Positions 1 through 12,000 of a DNA stretch of 64,000 bases are shown in pieces; position 1 is the first letter of the stretch, and every line of letters starts with the position of its first letter. This stretch comes from Cyanoderma ruficeps (lineage: Eukaryota; Chordata; Aves; Passeriformes; Timaliidae), in NCBI GenBank assembly GCA_008694505.1, contig VZDJ01000623.1, forward strand, positions 8,028,194 to 8,092,193, given 5' to 3'. Under the pieces are notes generated by a model that was not told the DNA's origin, did no database searches, and saw only the letters and a list, made by a program, of their open reading frames with translations. The position numbers and the translations under genes were made by a program.

Positions 1-3000
1 TTTATTTTCCACAACATTGATAGCCATGGGAAAAATCCATTTGCTGGTGAATGACTGTTGCAGGGTGAGCTGAAGTGGCAAGAGAAACTCAAAATGGTTG
101 AAACTGTGCCATGGTCTAGTTGCTTTGGTGGTGTTCAGTCATAGGTTGGACTCAATTATGTCAGAAGTCTTTTTCACCCTAAATGATTCTGTAATTCTGG
201 GATGGGTAACAGATCTGGGGAGAATTTATCTGAGGGTTAAGCAGTCACCAACTGATTTAAGCCTACTTCAGAGCATTGGATCCAGATGGCCACTCCATTC
301 TGTGGTCTGTTAATTAACTGATGTTTTCCCCCATCTCTTGATCCTATTGAAGGTGTAACCCATGCTTCTGCTAATCTCCAATATATTATACCTATCAGAT
401 CAAACTGCCGGTAAAAACGAAGTGTAAGAATATTTTGCAAATAGCCTGACAGACTAAAGTATCTCATCAAATGACTCACTGAATATAATATGAATTTTTC
501 CAAATGCCAGTGAAGCAGAGTCAGCTGATGCAGTAGTTTATAAATAGCACAAATACCTGTGCTTGCTTTCCTGCTGTCTCTAGCTATTACAGTTCATTAA
601 GATCAGATGCATGTTGCTTTTCTCTGCTGTTTGGATTATTCAATCCATTAAAACACAGGAGTGAGAGAGAAAATCATGAGAACTTTTGTGTCGATATTGT
701 TTCCAGGGAACCACTTCCTATTTCAGTGCATGGGACACTGGTGTCACTTCGAGTCTGAGTTGCAGAAAGACAATTTCAGAGGGAAAGATCGGGGATGTAA
801 AAAGAATTAAGAAAATCCTAAACTTTAATTTTAAAGAGAAAAAGAGTTATACCAATTGTTTCAGAAGCATCCTGAATGGCCTGAAAGTTTGGGGTTTCTT
901 TAATAAATCTGACCAGAATTTTTAAGGGAATGTTAATTGCAGATAGGAGCGAGTTCTTGGTCTCTCCAGACAATTCTTAGATAATATTTCATACCTTTTT
1001 CTATATGTGCATCATTGTGGTACATCACCATTTAAGCAGAATGGTGAATATCTGTCTGAAGTGACAAGGAATATTTCAGTCTTACCAGAACTGTCCTCTG
1101 CTCACAGGTATGTGTACAAACTCATTTGTACTCTCATATGCCTGGAGGGGTTTCCTGACTTAATCTAAACAGACTTGCACCATTCTGTCATTTAAACAGC
1201 TTTATAGGCCACGATTCTTTTAAGAAAATCTGTATATGTAGTTTTTGAAGCACTATAATTACGAATTTAGAAATATAAACCAGAAAAAATGTAAATACAG
1301 TCTATAGCTATGAAATCTATATAACAGGAGAAATTTCGCTGGATTGCCTAATGTCATTTAAAACTCATTTGATATTTTCATTTTGATCAGATCTTCCTGA
1401 GAATTAAACTCTACATAATTATACAGTAAAATTATTTTAAAACTAGTATTGTTTTCTTCATTCTTTAAGGGAAGGAAGCATTAACAGCAAAGAACCATTG
1501 CAACAATAAAGCTGCAACATCCCCCCACCTCCTATGAGGAATTGGAGTATTCAGCTGGTTGGCTGGATAAATAATGTGTATAAATATAGTGCTCTTTTCA
1601 AATTACAATATTTGTGAGATTCTGATTTCTTTTTTCTCAACAGAATTTATCTTAACTATGTGCATTTCTTATTTGAAAGGCATTAGATAAAAAAGGGAAT
1701 TCATGAAGATTGATTTTATACCTTAATTATATTTAAAATAGACACAGGAAAGCAGTATAACTGCAGGGCAAGAAAAAGATCTATGCTGGTAGGTGCGGAA
1801 GTAGATAATACTATGTGTTTTTTCTGCCACTCATTTGTGATGTTCTAGTCATTAAAGCACCTGGGAGATGAATGATACTAAATAAATAATAAGTTTTGAG
1901 TGATCTTTTGGAACACTAAAAATCACAAAACTTTTTAGAGAGAATGGGAACTGCAATGAATCCTAAATAAAACTAAATAGGTTCCTAACATCAAAGCTTG
2001 CTGTCTTCACATTTGTTTCATCTCCTTCCTAATTTTTTTTTCTGTTTCCTACTTATGAGAAGTGGAAGCCAGTTTTTCATGGATGAGTATCAGAATCAGG
2101 TTACAGTCTGAGAAAATTTTATATGTTCAGGGGTTTTTCAGTCATTTTGAGAAAACTGCCATTTTTCAGTAATACTTATTGATGTGTGATTGACACAGAG
2201 TGTTTTAAGCATAATCTAGGAGGGTGCCTTCCTTAACCAGTCATATCAAACAGATAAAAACTGTTCGTCAATGTAGCGTGCAGCAGGTCAAGAGGATTAA
2301 AATTCCAGTTCCAATCTTTCTTTCACCACAGCACATACTGTAGCTGTAACCAAACGTCTGAGTGTGTTATGAACTGCATGAGTGTGCAACTAGATGAGTG
2401 GAAACTAGATGTAATTTATTATATAACTTACGGATTTATGCATATTTTTAGTATTTTTATTAAAGAGTTTATTTAAATAAATCATGTATGATGAACAGCT
2501 AATTGTTTTGGTAGCCTAACTAGGGGTCAAATTATCTAGGGAGCATCTGTAATGTGGAATATTATTTAAAGTCTTGGTAAGAATATGCCTCTTGCTTCAA
2601 CATTTACAGTTTTTTAAAGCAAGTGTGAAGAATGATATTTACATTAGTTAAAATTCAGATAAGTTGAAATTTGACTTTGTGCTTGCTTGGTCAAGATTAT
2701 AGCATTTCAGTGGTCTGTGGTGCATTCACTATATTGTATACCATTTATTCTCCAGTTCCAAAGCTGTAGAAGTAACTAATATCATCTCATGTATCATTTT
2801 TGCTCCAGCAGTTTGTCACGCAGTTTCTGTCAATAACAGGATGAAATCCATACCTTTATACATGCACACACTTCTTTGTTTCCTAAGGTTTTGATACAGG
2901 TCCTCCTGTTATGTAAACTTGTGTATATCCAGCTCTCTTGAAGGCATCTCAGTCATAATGGCTTATTAGGAAGCAAAATATTTCAAGAAAGTATTTGTCT

Positions 3001-6000
3001 GTCTTGTTAGCTTGTCACTGTTAAGCTTAATTCATTTTGTTCTCACAGCTCCTTCTGTGCAACAACCCCGCAGACTTCTCTCTTATGCTTCAGTAGGTAT
3101 AAAATGGTATATATATTTATTTTTTTTTCTGATAGGCAGACACCATAGCATAGAGTAGTTGTATACTAAGCCATCTTAGAAACCAAAACCCAAACATGTA
3201 AAGAGATGTTTTACTGAGTGGGGAGCTGTTTGCTAAAAGGCAGATGATTGGTTCTGCATTAGAAGAGCTCAGTAAATGATGGTAGGTTGTAAACATGAAG
3301 TTTTTTATGGAGGGATGATTAGTCTGGGACACATTTATACAGGTCATGATATTTTTTCTCATAATTGGTGGCAATTAAAGAACATAGCAAACCACATTAA
3401 ATGGGTGTGAGCTCCTGCTGTAGCATTAGGGCAGAGAGATAAGGTGTCTATAGGCTTGTAGGACCTGAGAGGTTACATCATCTTTGTTTATGAAGCTGAT
3501 TGAAGCTCTCCTGGCTGTCTCAGTCCAGTTGTGGCACAGGCAGTGCAAGCCAGAGATGACGAGTTGGAAGGAATTCATAAGAAATATTAAAGTCAGACTT
3601 GGATCTGTTTGGTTTAGCATCATAAAGGTGAAGAAGTGAGTTTGTCACATTTTTCAAGTATTTCTGCTGTGTTTGTAGAAACAGATACCAGGTAATAGAT
3701 AGTCCTTCAGTCTCACAGCCAAAGTAGAATACAATCCCCTGGCTGTAACTTGAACCTGTTCAGATTAGCCATGAAGCACATGCTTTTAGCAATGCAGGCA
3801 AATAATGAGATATCCAGTGTCGCCATGTATAAAATTTTTAAAACTAAGGTTGTTTTTTCCAGTGAACAATTCAAATGCCAATTAATTCAGGGATGGATGT
3901 GTTCACAAGAGTACCATGATATGTTACAGTCTGACAACCTGGATATTATCCCCTCTTACCAGTTAATAAGATTCCTGTAGGGAAGAAGAGAGGTGGCTTG
4001 GTTTGGATCACACTAGGTGCTGCAGAATGCTGCTACAAGATTCTGTTGATACATTCCCAACAGAGACAAGTGCCAGCAGGCTAGAGAACTCAGAGCTGGA
4101 GTCACCCTTTTTCTGTCTGTGTTCAGGCCACAGGCTGAGCCTTTCCTGGTGCAGTGCTGTTGCATAGCATCACAGGTGAATCTATTTCTGGCATCCTCTG
4201 CATTCACAGCAGATGGAGCCATCTAATAGTTTTGGCATTCCCAGATTTCCACTGCTACCAATGGGACACTATAGGGGAGGCAGGTCTGCACACCTAGAGA
4301 TGCCCTGGCTGTTCTTAGGGGATTGTGTGGTTAGTGGCACTGCCAGAAGGCACTTTGTGAGGTGCAGGGCATGGCCCCTGCACCCAAGCCAGCTTTTGGG
4401 AGCACTGCTGTGTGCCAGGAGCTGTGCAGGTGCCTTTACACCCTGCTGCAGCCGCTCTGTTTGGCCATCTCATGGCACATGGGCCTTGTGCACGTGAGGT
4501 TCTGGCTGCTTAGCAACTGCATGATAGGGCTGTCCCAGAAGAACACACCGTCTGTTTAGTCTATAAATGTAAAATATCCATTTTAAATCTGCACAGTACA
4601 TCCTAAAGAACATTGGAGCACTCTCTGGTTTTATAATGCCAGAGGTATTTGGCATTTTCAGAGCAGCACCTCCCCAACACAGTAGCAGTGCCAGAGGTGT
4701 CTGTCAGACTGTGACTGCACAATGCATTCACCCCTTCAACCAGTGAAAGCTCTCTCTGATTTTTCTCCCACCCTTCCTGTTCCACTCTGTAGAGATCATC
4801 AGCCAGGAAATTGCTTCATTTTCAGTCAGTTTAATTAAGTATCAATGGTCTGGAAACTAAAAATTCACAATGTGTATAGGAAACAAGGGTAAGTTTCAAT
4901 GTATGCACAGGCAACACAGTTCTTAAAAAATATGTTTCTTAATCTCAGATGTCTTCTTTTATAATACATTTGCTAAGAAGCTGTAATCCAAATTAGACAG
5001 ACAAAATAAGAGCATGCAAGTATATGAAATCATAGGAATAGCTTTGCTAAACTATTCACATTTCTGTTTTTCTATTCCTTCAAAAATATTTTCAGTTCAG
5101 CAATTTTTACTTGACTTAAAATGTAATCAGCTGAATAACAAACACCTCAGAGTAAATAGTTCAGCATGTTAGCTTTTCAGTTAGATCTACTGAAATGGTA
5201 TGTCAGGAGTAGTAAGAAAAGGGAAATCAACCTGTGGCTATGTCTGCTTTTCAGTTGGTGACTGATATCTACATAGGTAGCAGATAGGTTAAATTTAGCT
5301 CAAAAGCTTCCATGAAGAACATTCTTATGCAAGAAAAAAACCAAACAACAACAACAAAAAAGTAAATGCAAGGAAAAGTAATTTTTAAAGTAATTAATTA
5401 TCTTCATTTTTCCCCTGAAAAAGAGAGTAAAGTGATTAATCAGCATGGTAATTTATAAAACATGTCACTTGGGTAAAAAAGCATCCATATTCATGTCCAT
5501 CCATATATTTCTTTCTTCGAATAAAGTCTGTGAATGGATTTTGTCCAAGGGTTTCTAACCATCAGGTAATTATGTTTTAAAACTGTCTCTCCCATAAACA
5601 GTCGTGCTGTTTTGTGGACACACTGACCTATGAGCAGTCAAGCCCAAAACCTCATTCCAAGTTGAAGAGGTACTGGCAGACTGAAGCAGTTCTGATTGTT
5701 TTGCTTTCCCATCTACCCAATACAAGTACAACTTTACATACACTTACAACCATTCAGGTTTCTTAATTTCCAGTTAGTCATTTCTCCACTGCACTCAGTG
5801 TACAACAGTCTTTGTTTTACAGTCATCTGAAGGACACTGAGTTCTGCATCTGGAAAGTTTTTTTGATTACTAACCTGAAATACTTGTATTTAATCCAGGC
5901 TTGCATTAAATTAAAGGAAATTTAGAGATAAAACATAAGAGAGTTGGATATTAAGCTAATGCCAGGGCCAAAAAAAGGTTTTTAAATGTGTTAAAAGATC

Positions 6001-7067
6001 CTCACATCCTTTACTGTGCAGTGTTTGAGTTGGATTCATTATGTCAGTATGACAGCCGGATTTCACTCCTTTGTTGGGGCATTGACAGACATCCTGCCCA
6101 GCACCAGCTGGTGGGGAACTGCCAATGTGGCTGTTCACTGTTGCTTTCTCCCACCCCTCTCTTTCCTGTAGTTTGCATTTATCTGCCAGAAGAGCAGGTT
6201 GTACTCAACAGCCCTCTGATCTGCTTCAGACAAAATCAACCAGGAGCACTAGAGTGGATATCAGTAGGGATTTTGGTCCATAACAGGGCAATGATGAGGG
6301 GGATCAGGTACAACTTTCACAAGTTTTGGATTTATTCTAACATCCAACCTGCAGTCTAAAATCTGCTTTGAGAACTTCACACAAAAATAGGTCTTTCTCA
6401 GCAAGGTTGGTGAATGTAGTGGCAATGACATCATTAGTTCTTCTGGACAGAAAATGTGCACAGAAATTCAGCATTTCCGAAGAAAACACAAAACTTTGTA
6501 CCAGGGAGGCTCTGATGTTAGCACAGCACGGTTATGTTAACGCAGGATTTGAACTAATGGCACACAGCAGCAAGTTTTAGGATCATTCTGAATGACATTT
6601 TTAATGTGGAACATCCAGCTTAAAAATCACAAGTGACAGTAGCTCTGTAAGTTTTTCCTTGCAGCCTGCTCAGTGATCATCTAATCTTGCCTTCTGTCTG
6701 AGGATCTCATTCTTGTGCATTCTTCATGCCTGGGTCACCTTTGATCTTCTGACACTGTGAACCATTAATAGCAAGGCTTACACTGTTGACTTCTTTTGCA
6801 GTAGTGACTATATATTCCTTTGATTTAATATAATTTTTGGTTATAATATATGTAGTGCTGTAACAGGGAAAATGTCTGTATCACCTTGTCATTGCGATGA
6901 TAATTGCAATGATTCAACCTGGCAAATTTGCTGTTCTTTAAACTTTGCTCTTTAGATGTACTGAGTCAAGTTCAATGATATCAGCTGGCCATAATACCAT
7001 AAAACTCTTTAGAACTGAGGAGATTTTGACCAAATTATCAATTATGAAATTTTAGCCTGCTATAATG

Positions 7068-7120
7068 GTATATATTATATATATAATATATACTATATAT
7101 ATTTAGTATATAATTAGTAT
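7068..7120. repeat. AT-rich dinucleotide-type repeat
   Basis: Imperfect TA/TATAT repeat, partly self-complementary. Intronic. Confidence 0.85.
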
Positions 7121-7184
7121 GAACAAGTGGGACCAAATGTTAAGTATGTACAAGGAGGATACTGTTGTTAGACGTGTGGAAGAA

Positions 7185-7217
7185 TTATTATTGTTGTTGT
7201 TATTCTTATTATTATNT
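7185..7217. repeat. ATT/GTT trinucleotide repeat with one unresolved base
   Basis: Mixed TTA and TTG units. Base 7216 is N, which suggests polymorphism or sequencing difficulty. Confidence 0.85.
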
Positions 7218-8678
7218 TGATTTATAGGATTAAAGACACTGATTTTAGCAATGTTGTTCTGGGTCTACATCAGAGTAAGACAGTAACTTGCTGTGTTTAA
7301 TATTAGAAAGGCATTGTTGGTATTGCCCAAATAAATTGTTCTTTGAAGACCTCTACATATTCCCTCCCACTGGTAACTCTTAGTACCCTAGTTAGGGTCA
7401 AGTTAAGGTATGACTCTCTCTCATATCAGTGTATGAGAAACCTTGCCTGAGCATGGTATTACTACTGTGTGCATGTAAATGTAAATTCTTGTGCACGTCT
7501 CTGGCTGCACAAATTGCCATCTCTACAGATGCTAAGAGGAATTACAGCTTGCTCCATAGAGTATCATTATCTTATCTGCCAGGTAGTACTTTCTGTGTAG
7601 GAATGTACCTCATGATTCTGCATACACAATTTGCCCACAAGCTCGTAGACTGGGACTAGAGTCCAGAAGGGACACGCACCCATTAAAACTGGCTGAAGAC
7701 TGACGCCCGTGTCTACTCCCAGTTATGTCTGTTCCTTCTTATTTTCTGCTGTTTTGGGGACAGGAATGTGAAGGGTGGATCTCAGAACCTGCAGAAACAT
7801 AGAACTTTGGAGGCTCTGAGAACATGAAGTTCAGCCTTTGCAGTCTGCTGCTCTGGCATGTGAAGTCACCATGTAACTGCAGCCCCTTCTTGACTCAAGA
7901 CCACCCTTGACCACTAACTCCTGTCAGGGCATGTGCCCAGTGCATGCAGATTCCCAGCCAGATTTAAGGCCAGATTTAAGAAATATTGCCAAGAATTAAC
8001 TTGTAAGAATCCAACCTATTCTGTAATAGTGTATTCAGACTTTTAAGGAAGGAGAGATGGGAGCGGCCTCATGAAAGCCCATAAGGCTTTGCCAGTCTAG
8101 GCAAGAATGATGAGGAGAAATGTTTCCTGCCCTGAAAGTGCAGTTGTGTGTTCCCTGCTCTATCTCCTCAGCCTACATCTTTTTATCTGTTTGTGCTGTG
8201 ATGTCTGCAGGTTGGAATCAAAGCCCTTGCTGTGGAGCTCAGGTCAGCAGCAGGCAGAGCACTGGGCCCTGCCGTTGCTAAGAGCAGCCCGTCCTCTCCC
8301 AGTTGCATGTGTGTGCCTTGACAGGGTCAGAGTGTGATTGAGGAGTGGAGGATGCACAAAAGCAGAGAAGGCTTGAAATTAAATAGTCTTTGAAGCTTTT
8401 TCTTGACTAGTCTCACTCTGGCACAGACCTCTGCCTTAGGGGGGTGATCCACTGGAATAGCAATGACCTAAAGCTACTGATCTACCTACTGAAACACGCA
8501 GGGAGGAAAATATGTCTCAAAAATGTTGATATGAGAATATCTGGGCTGCAGATATATGTTTGTAAAAGATGTACATTAACATTATGAGAATAGGGACTTT
8601 AATTTTTTTTTTTCTGACTAAAACTGGAGCTTTTCTCTGAAGTACTGAATGCTACACAGAAACAAAAAAGTGGAAAAA

Positions 8679-9020
8679 TCCTGGTGAGTGAAACCTTCAT
8701 CTCTCCTCTCATTTATTACTAGTGCCAATGGAGTAGCTGTCCTAATTAAAAAGAACTTGCCCTTTCAAACAGAGAAGCTGAATTCTGATCCAAATGGCCT
8801 TGTAGAAAAGAAATTGGTGAATGAAGTCATTACTCTAATTAACATTTATGGTCCTGATCTTAACGAAGTACTTGTAAAAGGAACCAGTAGCATAGATATG
8901 ACTCTAAACCATCTAATGGTCTGGCGTGGGTACTGATTTTAATTGCCCTTTGGTTATCAGTTTAGACAGATCTGCCAGGGGTAATTGCATTGTAAATCAG
9001 ATATCTCAAGAAATTCACTA
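8679..9020 (+). pseudogene. Fossil fragment of an L1/Tx1-type LINE endonuclease (APE domain)
   Basis: Conceptual translation from 8688 reads through SANGVAVLIKKNLPFQ, SDPNG, then VITLINIYGPDL. This is the order of the middle of L1-group ORF2 endonucleases (GVAILI ... DPEGRF ... ITLVNIYAPN). After one frameshift between about 8900 and 8929, the frame at 8929 gives GTDFNC, then LDRSARG at 8962-8982, matching the L1 signature GGDFNCxLxxxLDRS with the Asp and Asn of the endonuclease active site. CR1 endonucleases instead carry GDFNHPDI, so this is not CR1. There is a stop at 8685-8687 and none of the reverse transcriptase follows, so it is a dead, truncated copy. The assignment to L1 rather than Tx1 is uncertain. 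The fragment has no splice context and is not likely to be expressed as protein. Confidence 0.72.
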
Positions 9021-12000
9021 ATGAGCTAATGAACGATAGTTATTTGTGAGATGAAGCTGATAATGCTTATTTAGATAAACGGTGTACTTATGTGTTCTGT
9101 GTTCCATATGGAGAAACATGACCATTCAACAGTAACTAGGTTACAGTGTCTTAGCTGTTACTCAAGTTACTCCAGAATTTTATCTTCCATTTTCCAGGAA
9201 GTCCCTGGAAGACTCTTTCTGTGATTTGTAATTCACAGCACTGTAGTTTGGAGCCCTGCATTTCTATTTGACTTTGTTTACATATTTCTTGTCTCCCTTA
9301 GCATAAATCATAATGACAGCCTAATTGGTTTACATTTCTGAAGCAGTTTGAAATGCAGTGTTGAGTAAGTGTTCAAGGTTGTTATTACTTTGTGACTCTT
9401 CCCAACCTTTTTCTGTCCAGAATGAAAATTAAAGAGAGATTATTTGCCATTTACAAGAGTAAATATAGTGAATCTTGTCATCATTCAAAGATCACAAAAA
9501 AAACCCAACCCTTTGTTTCACAGAATTGCATTTTTTAAATGCTTGAACTTTGCATTTCCTTCATAACACAGTAAGTCCATTAGCTTCAGTGGAAATATTT
9601 GATTTATGCTCACGCAAAAGGGGAATCAGATCCTTGATATCTGTGAGAGGGTAGTTTCATGGTGGAATGAAGACCTGGAAAACACAGGTCTTCTCTGAAG
9701 ATGTAGCTATAATTAAAATCCTGGGACATTTGATAAACTTAGGATTTGAGATCATGACCTGTTTATTTCACAGGAGGGATTTGCATAGTTGTACCAGAAT
9801 TTTAGCGATTGGAAGATTCCTTCATTCACAGATGCAAAGTTTACCTAAAGTATTTAATATACCAAACAGACTTTTCTTTTTCCATAGAGCACTAACGCTT
9901 TAGCTTTTTCATAGGATCAAAACAGTGCCTAGTATTACCAGATAATTTTTATTAGGTGTAGTTTTCAAAATATAAATTCAAAACAAATGCATTTAATTTC
10001 TTTTGTTGCTTCCTCTGGCTCACAGGGCAGAGTCAAGAGGTATCCATGACAAAGTAGAGAAGTCTTTTACCCCAGAACAGGATTTTAGGATCAGAAATTA
10101 AGCAGGCAGGCAGGCAAAACAAGGACAGCCAACAAAAGGTAGCCTGGGGCAACAGAGTGTGTCAATGAGAAAGAGAAAGATAAGAAACACTTGGACAGTT
10201 GTGCATGTTGGCTTCAATCTGTAATGACTGTGCAGACCACACATCAAAAACATTTGGCTGTCCTTGACAGAGAATGAAAAGAGCACAGATTTTTCAGCTA
10301 CCTCTTTTTTTTTTTTTCTTCCCACAGTTAACCTGGTGAATAGCAATTAATTACTTTACTTCTGTTTTTAATTATTTGCCTAATGGCCTTCAGGCAGTTA
10401 TATATCATCTTTGAGAGACAAAATAAAAACTCTTCATCTTTTTACAACTGTTCTTTCTGCTGTTGGTCAAATGGATCTACAACTCTCACTGTTTTGAACA
10501 ACATTTCTATTGCATCTTTCTAGTGTAAATTAGGGGCAACATTGCCACCATCAACACCAATAACACTTGATCCAGTCTGCACTGGCAGCTGCTGCATTTC
10601 TGCAGTACTGGGCAAGCAGAGACCTCCGTGACCTTGGGACCAAAATGTCTATTGGTGCCTGAATTCTGTCAGAGTCAATAAATGAGTGGAAAGCACCTAT
10701 TTTTACCCCACTTCCCCAGCAGTCCTATCCACACTCAGAGATTGAGTAATGCGAGTTGGCCAAATGGCAAAATGTCCAGGCGCTGATGGTGGTTATGAGA
10801 CTTCCTTTACAACCTCTGGCCACTCTCTTGGTCGCCTCATGTCCGAAAAAAAGAATTGGTGAAAGGTCAGAGTTTATTTAATGTCTCACCTTGCCCTCCT
10901 GGTGAGTGGCTTAGCTCCTGAATGAAGAAGGAATGACCCTCCATTCCTTTTTTTGGGAGAATGACATAGTGAAGTTTGTAATCTGTGGGGGCTGAAGAAG
11001 ACCATGCCAGAATGCCATGTTATTCAGCTTAGGAGCAAGAATTAGGAGAAAAGACTCATCAAGCATGATCAAACTTTTTATTACAAACTTCAGAACTCTT
11101 TCTTTCCCTGTTTTGTTTTTTTCTGCTAATATGTGATAAACTCACACCAGGCAATTATCAATCACTTCATTCCTCAATATCTCTCAGTTTGTTTCTAATC
11201 AGAAATTTTCTGAATGATTCAAAAATAATTGGTTTTTAAACCTTTTTTCTTTCTGGCTTAAAAAGTTGTGTTTTAACACTGGTAGGTTGTGTGGTTTTAG
11301 GACAGATTCTTGGGGCTGTGGATTGCCTCATAATATATCTTTATGTGGTAACTGAACTCTGGAGGAGCTAAAATGTCTTTTTGTAGCACAAGACCTCATT
11401 GGGAGCAAAGTTATGGAATTAAAACACATGAGAAAGGTAAAGCTCTATATCTCAGTGATCTCAGGGGCAAGGTGCTAGACAGAATATTGAGGTAAAAAAT
11501 ACCACTTTAGAAAGAGTTATCCCACTGGCTTTAAGGAAAATAGGGAACACAAAGTCTCTGTTAAGTGTTAGTTATGACTTAGTATTTTAGGTTTAAAAAT
11601 CCAAATTACCTTAAAAAAACCCCTGATAATTCACACTAATATGGCAAAATAACAATCTGTTGATGAAAACAGAATTTATGTTGTTTTTTTCTCTGGGGCT
11701 TTTGGAGTTTGGGGGTTTTTTTTGGAAGTTTGTTTTTTGTACCTGGAATCACTGTGAGTCTCTGAGAAGTACTTTTATTTATTCTGACAACTCCTTAAGG
11801 GAAGACCAATAGGGAACATCTGATTTATTCATATTGTGTAAGATGACTATCCAGGACAATCTGCAGCTGTCTTTTTAGGCACAAAAGGAAAGGATTCCCT
11901 ACATACCTCTCCAATTGACAAGATAACTTTCTCTGGTAGCAGCTTGAATAAATGAATACAAAAACCGATTGATTACAGGGATCTCTTTTCTTCCTCAGGT

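Noticed and set aside
5988..6359. 123-codon + frame
   Set aside because: No motif, no start context and no exon boundaries in phase with MAGI2. Treated as chance.
7068..7120. AT palindrome considered as a hairpin RNA or origin-like element
   Set aside because: It is a plain TA dinucleotide repeat, and self-complementarity is automatic.
10540..11100. Possible antisense LTR around GAGTTTATTTAATG at 10871
   Set aside because: Only a reversed AATAAA-like word supports it. No terminal TG/CA pair or target duplication could be found.
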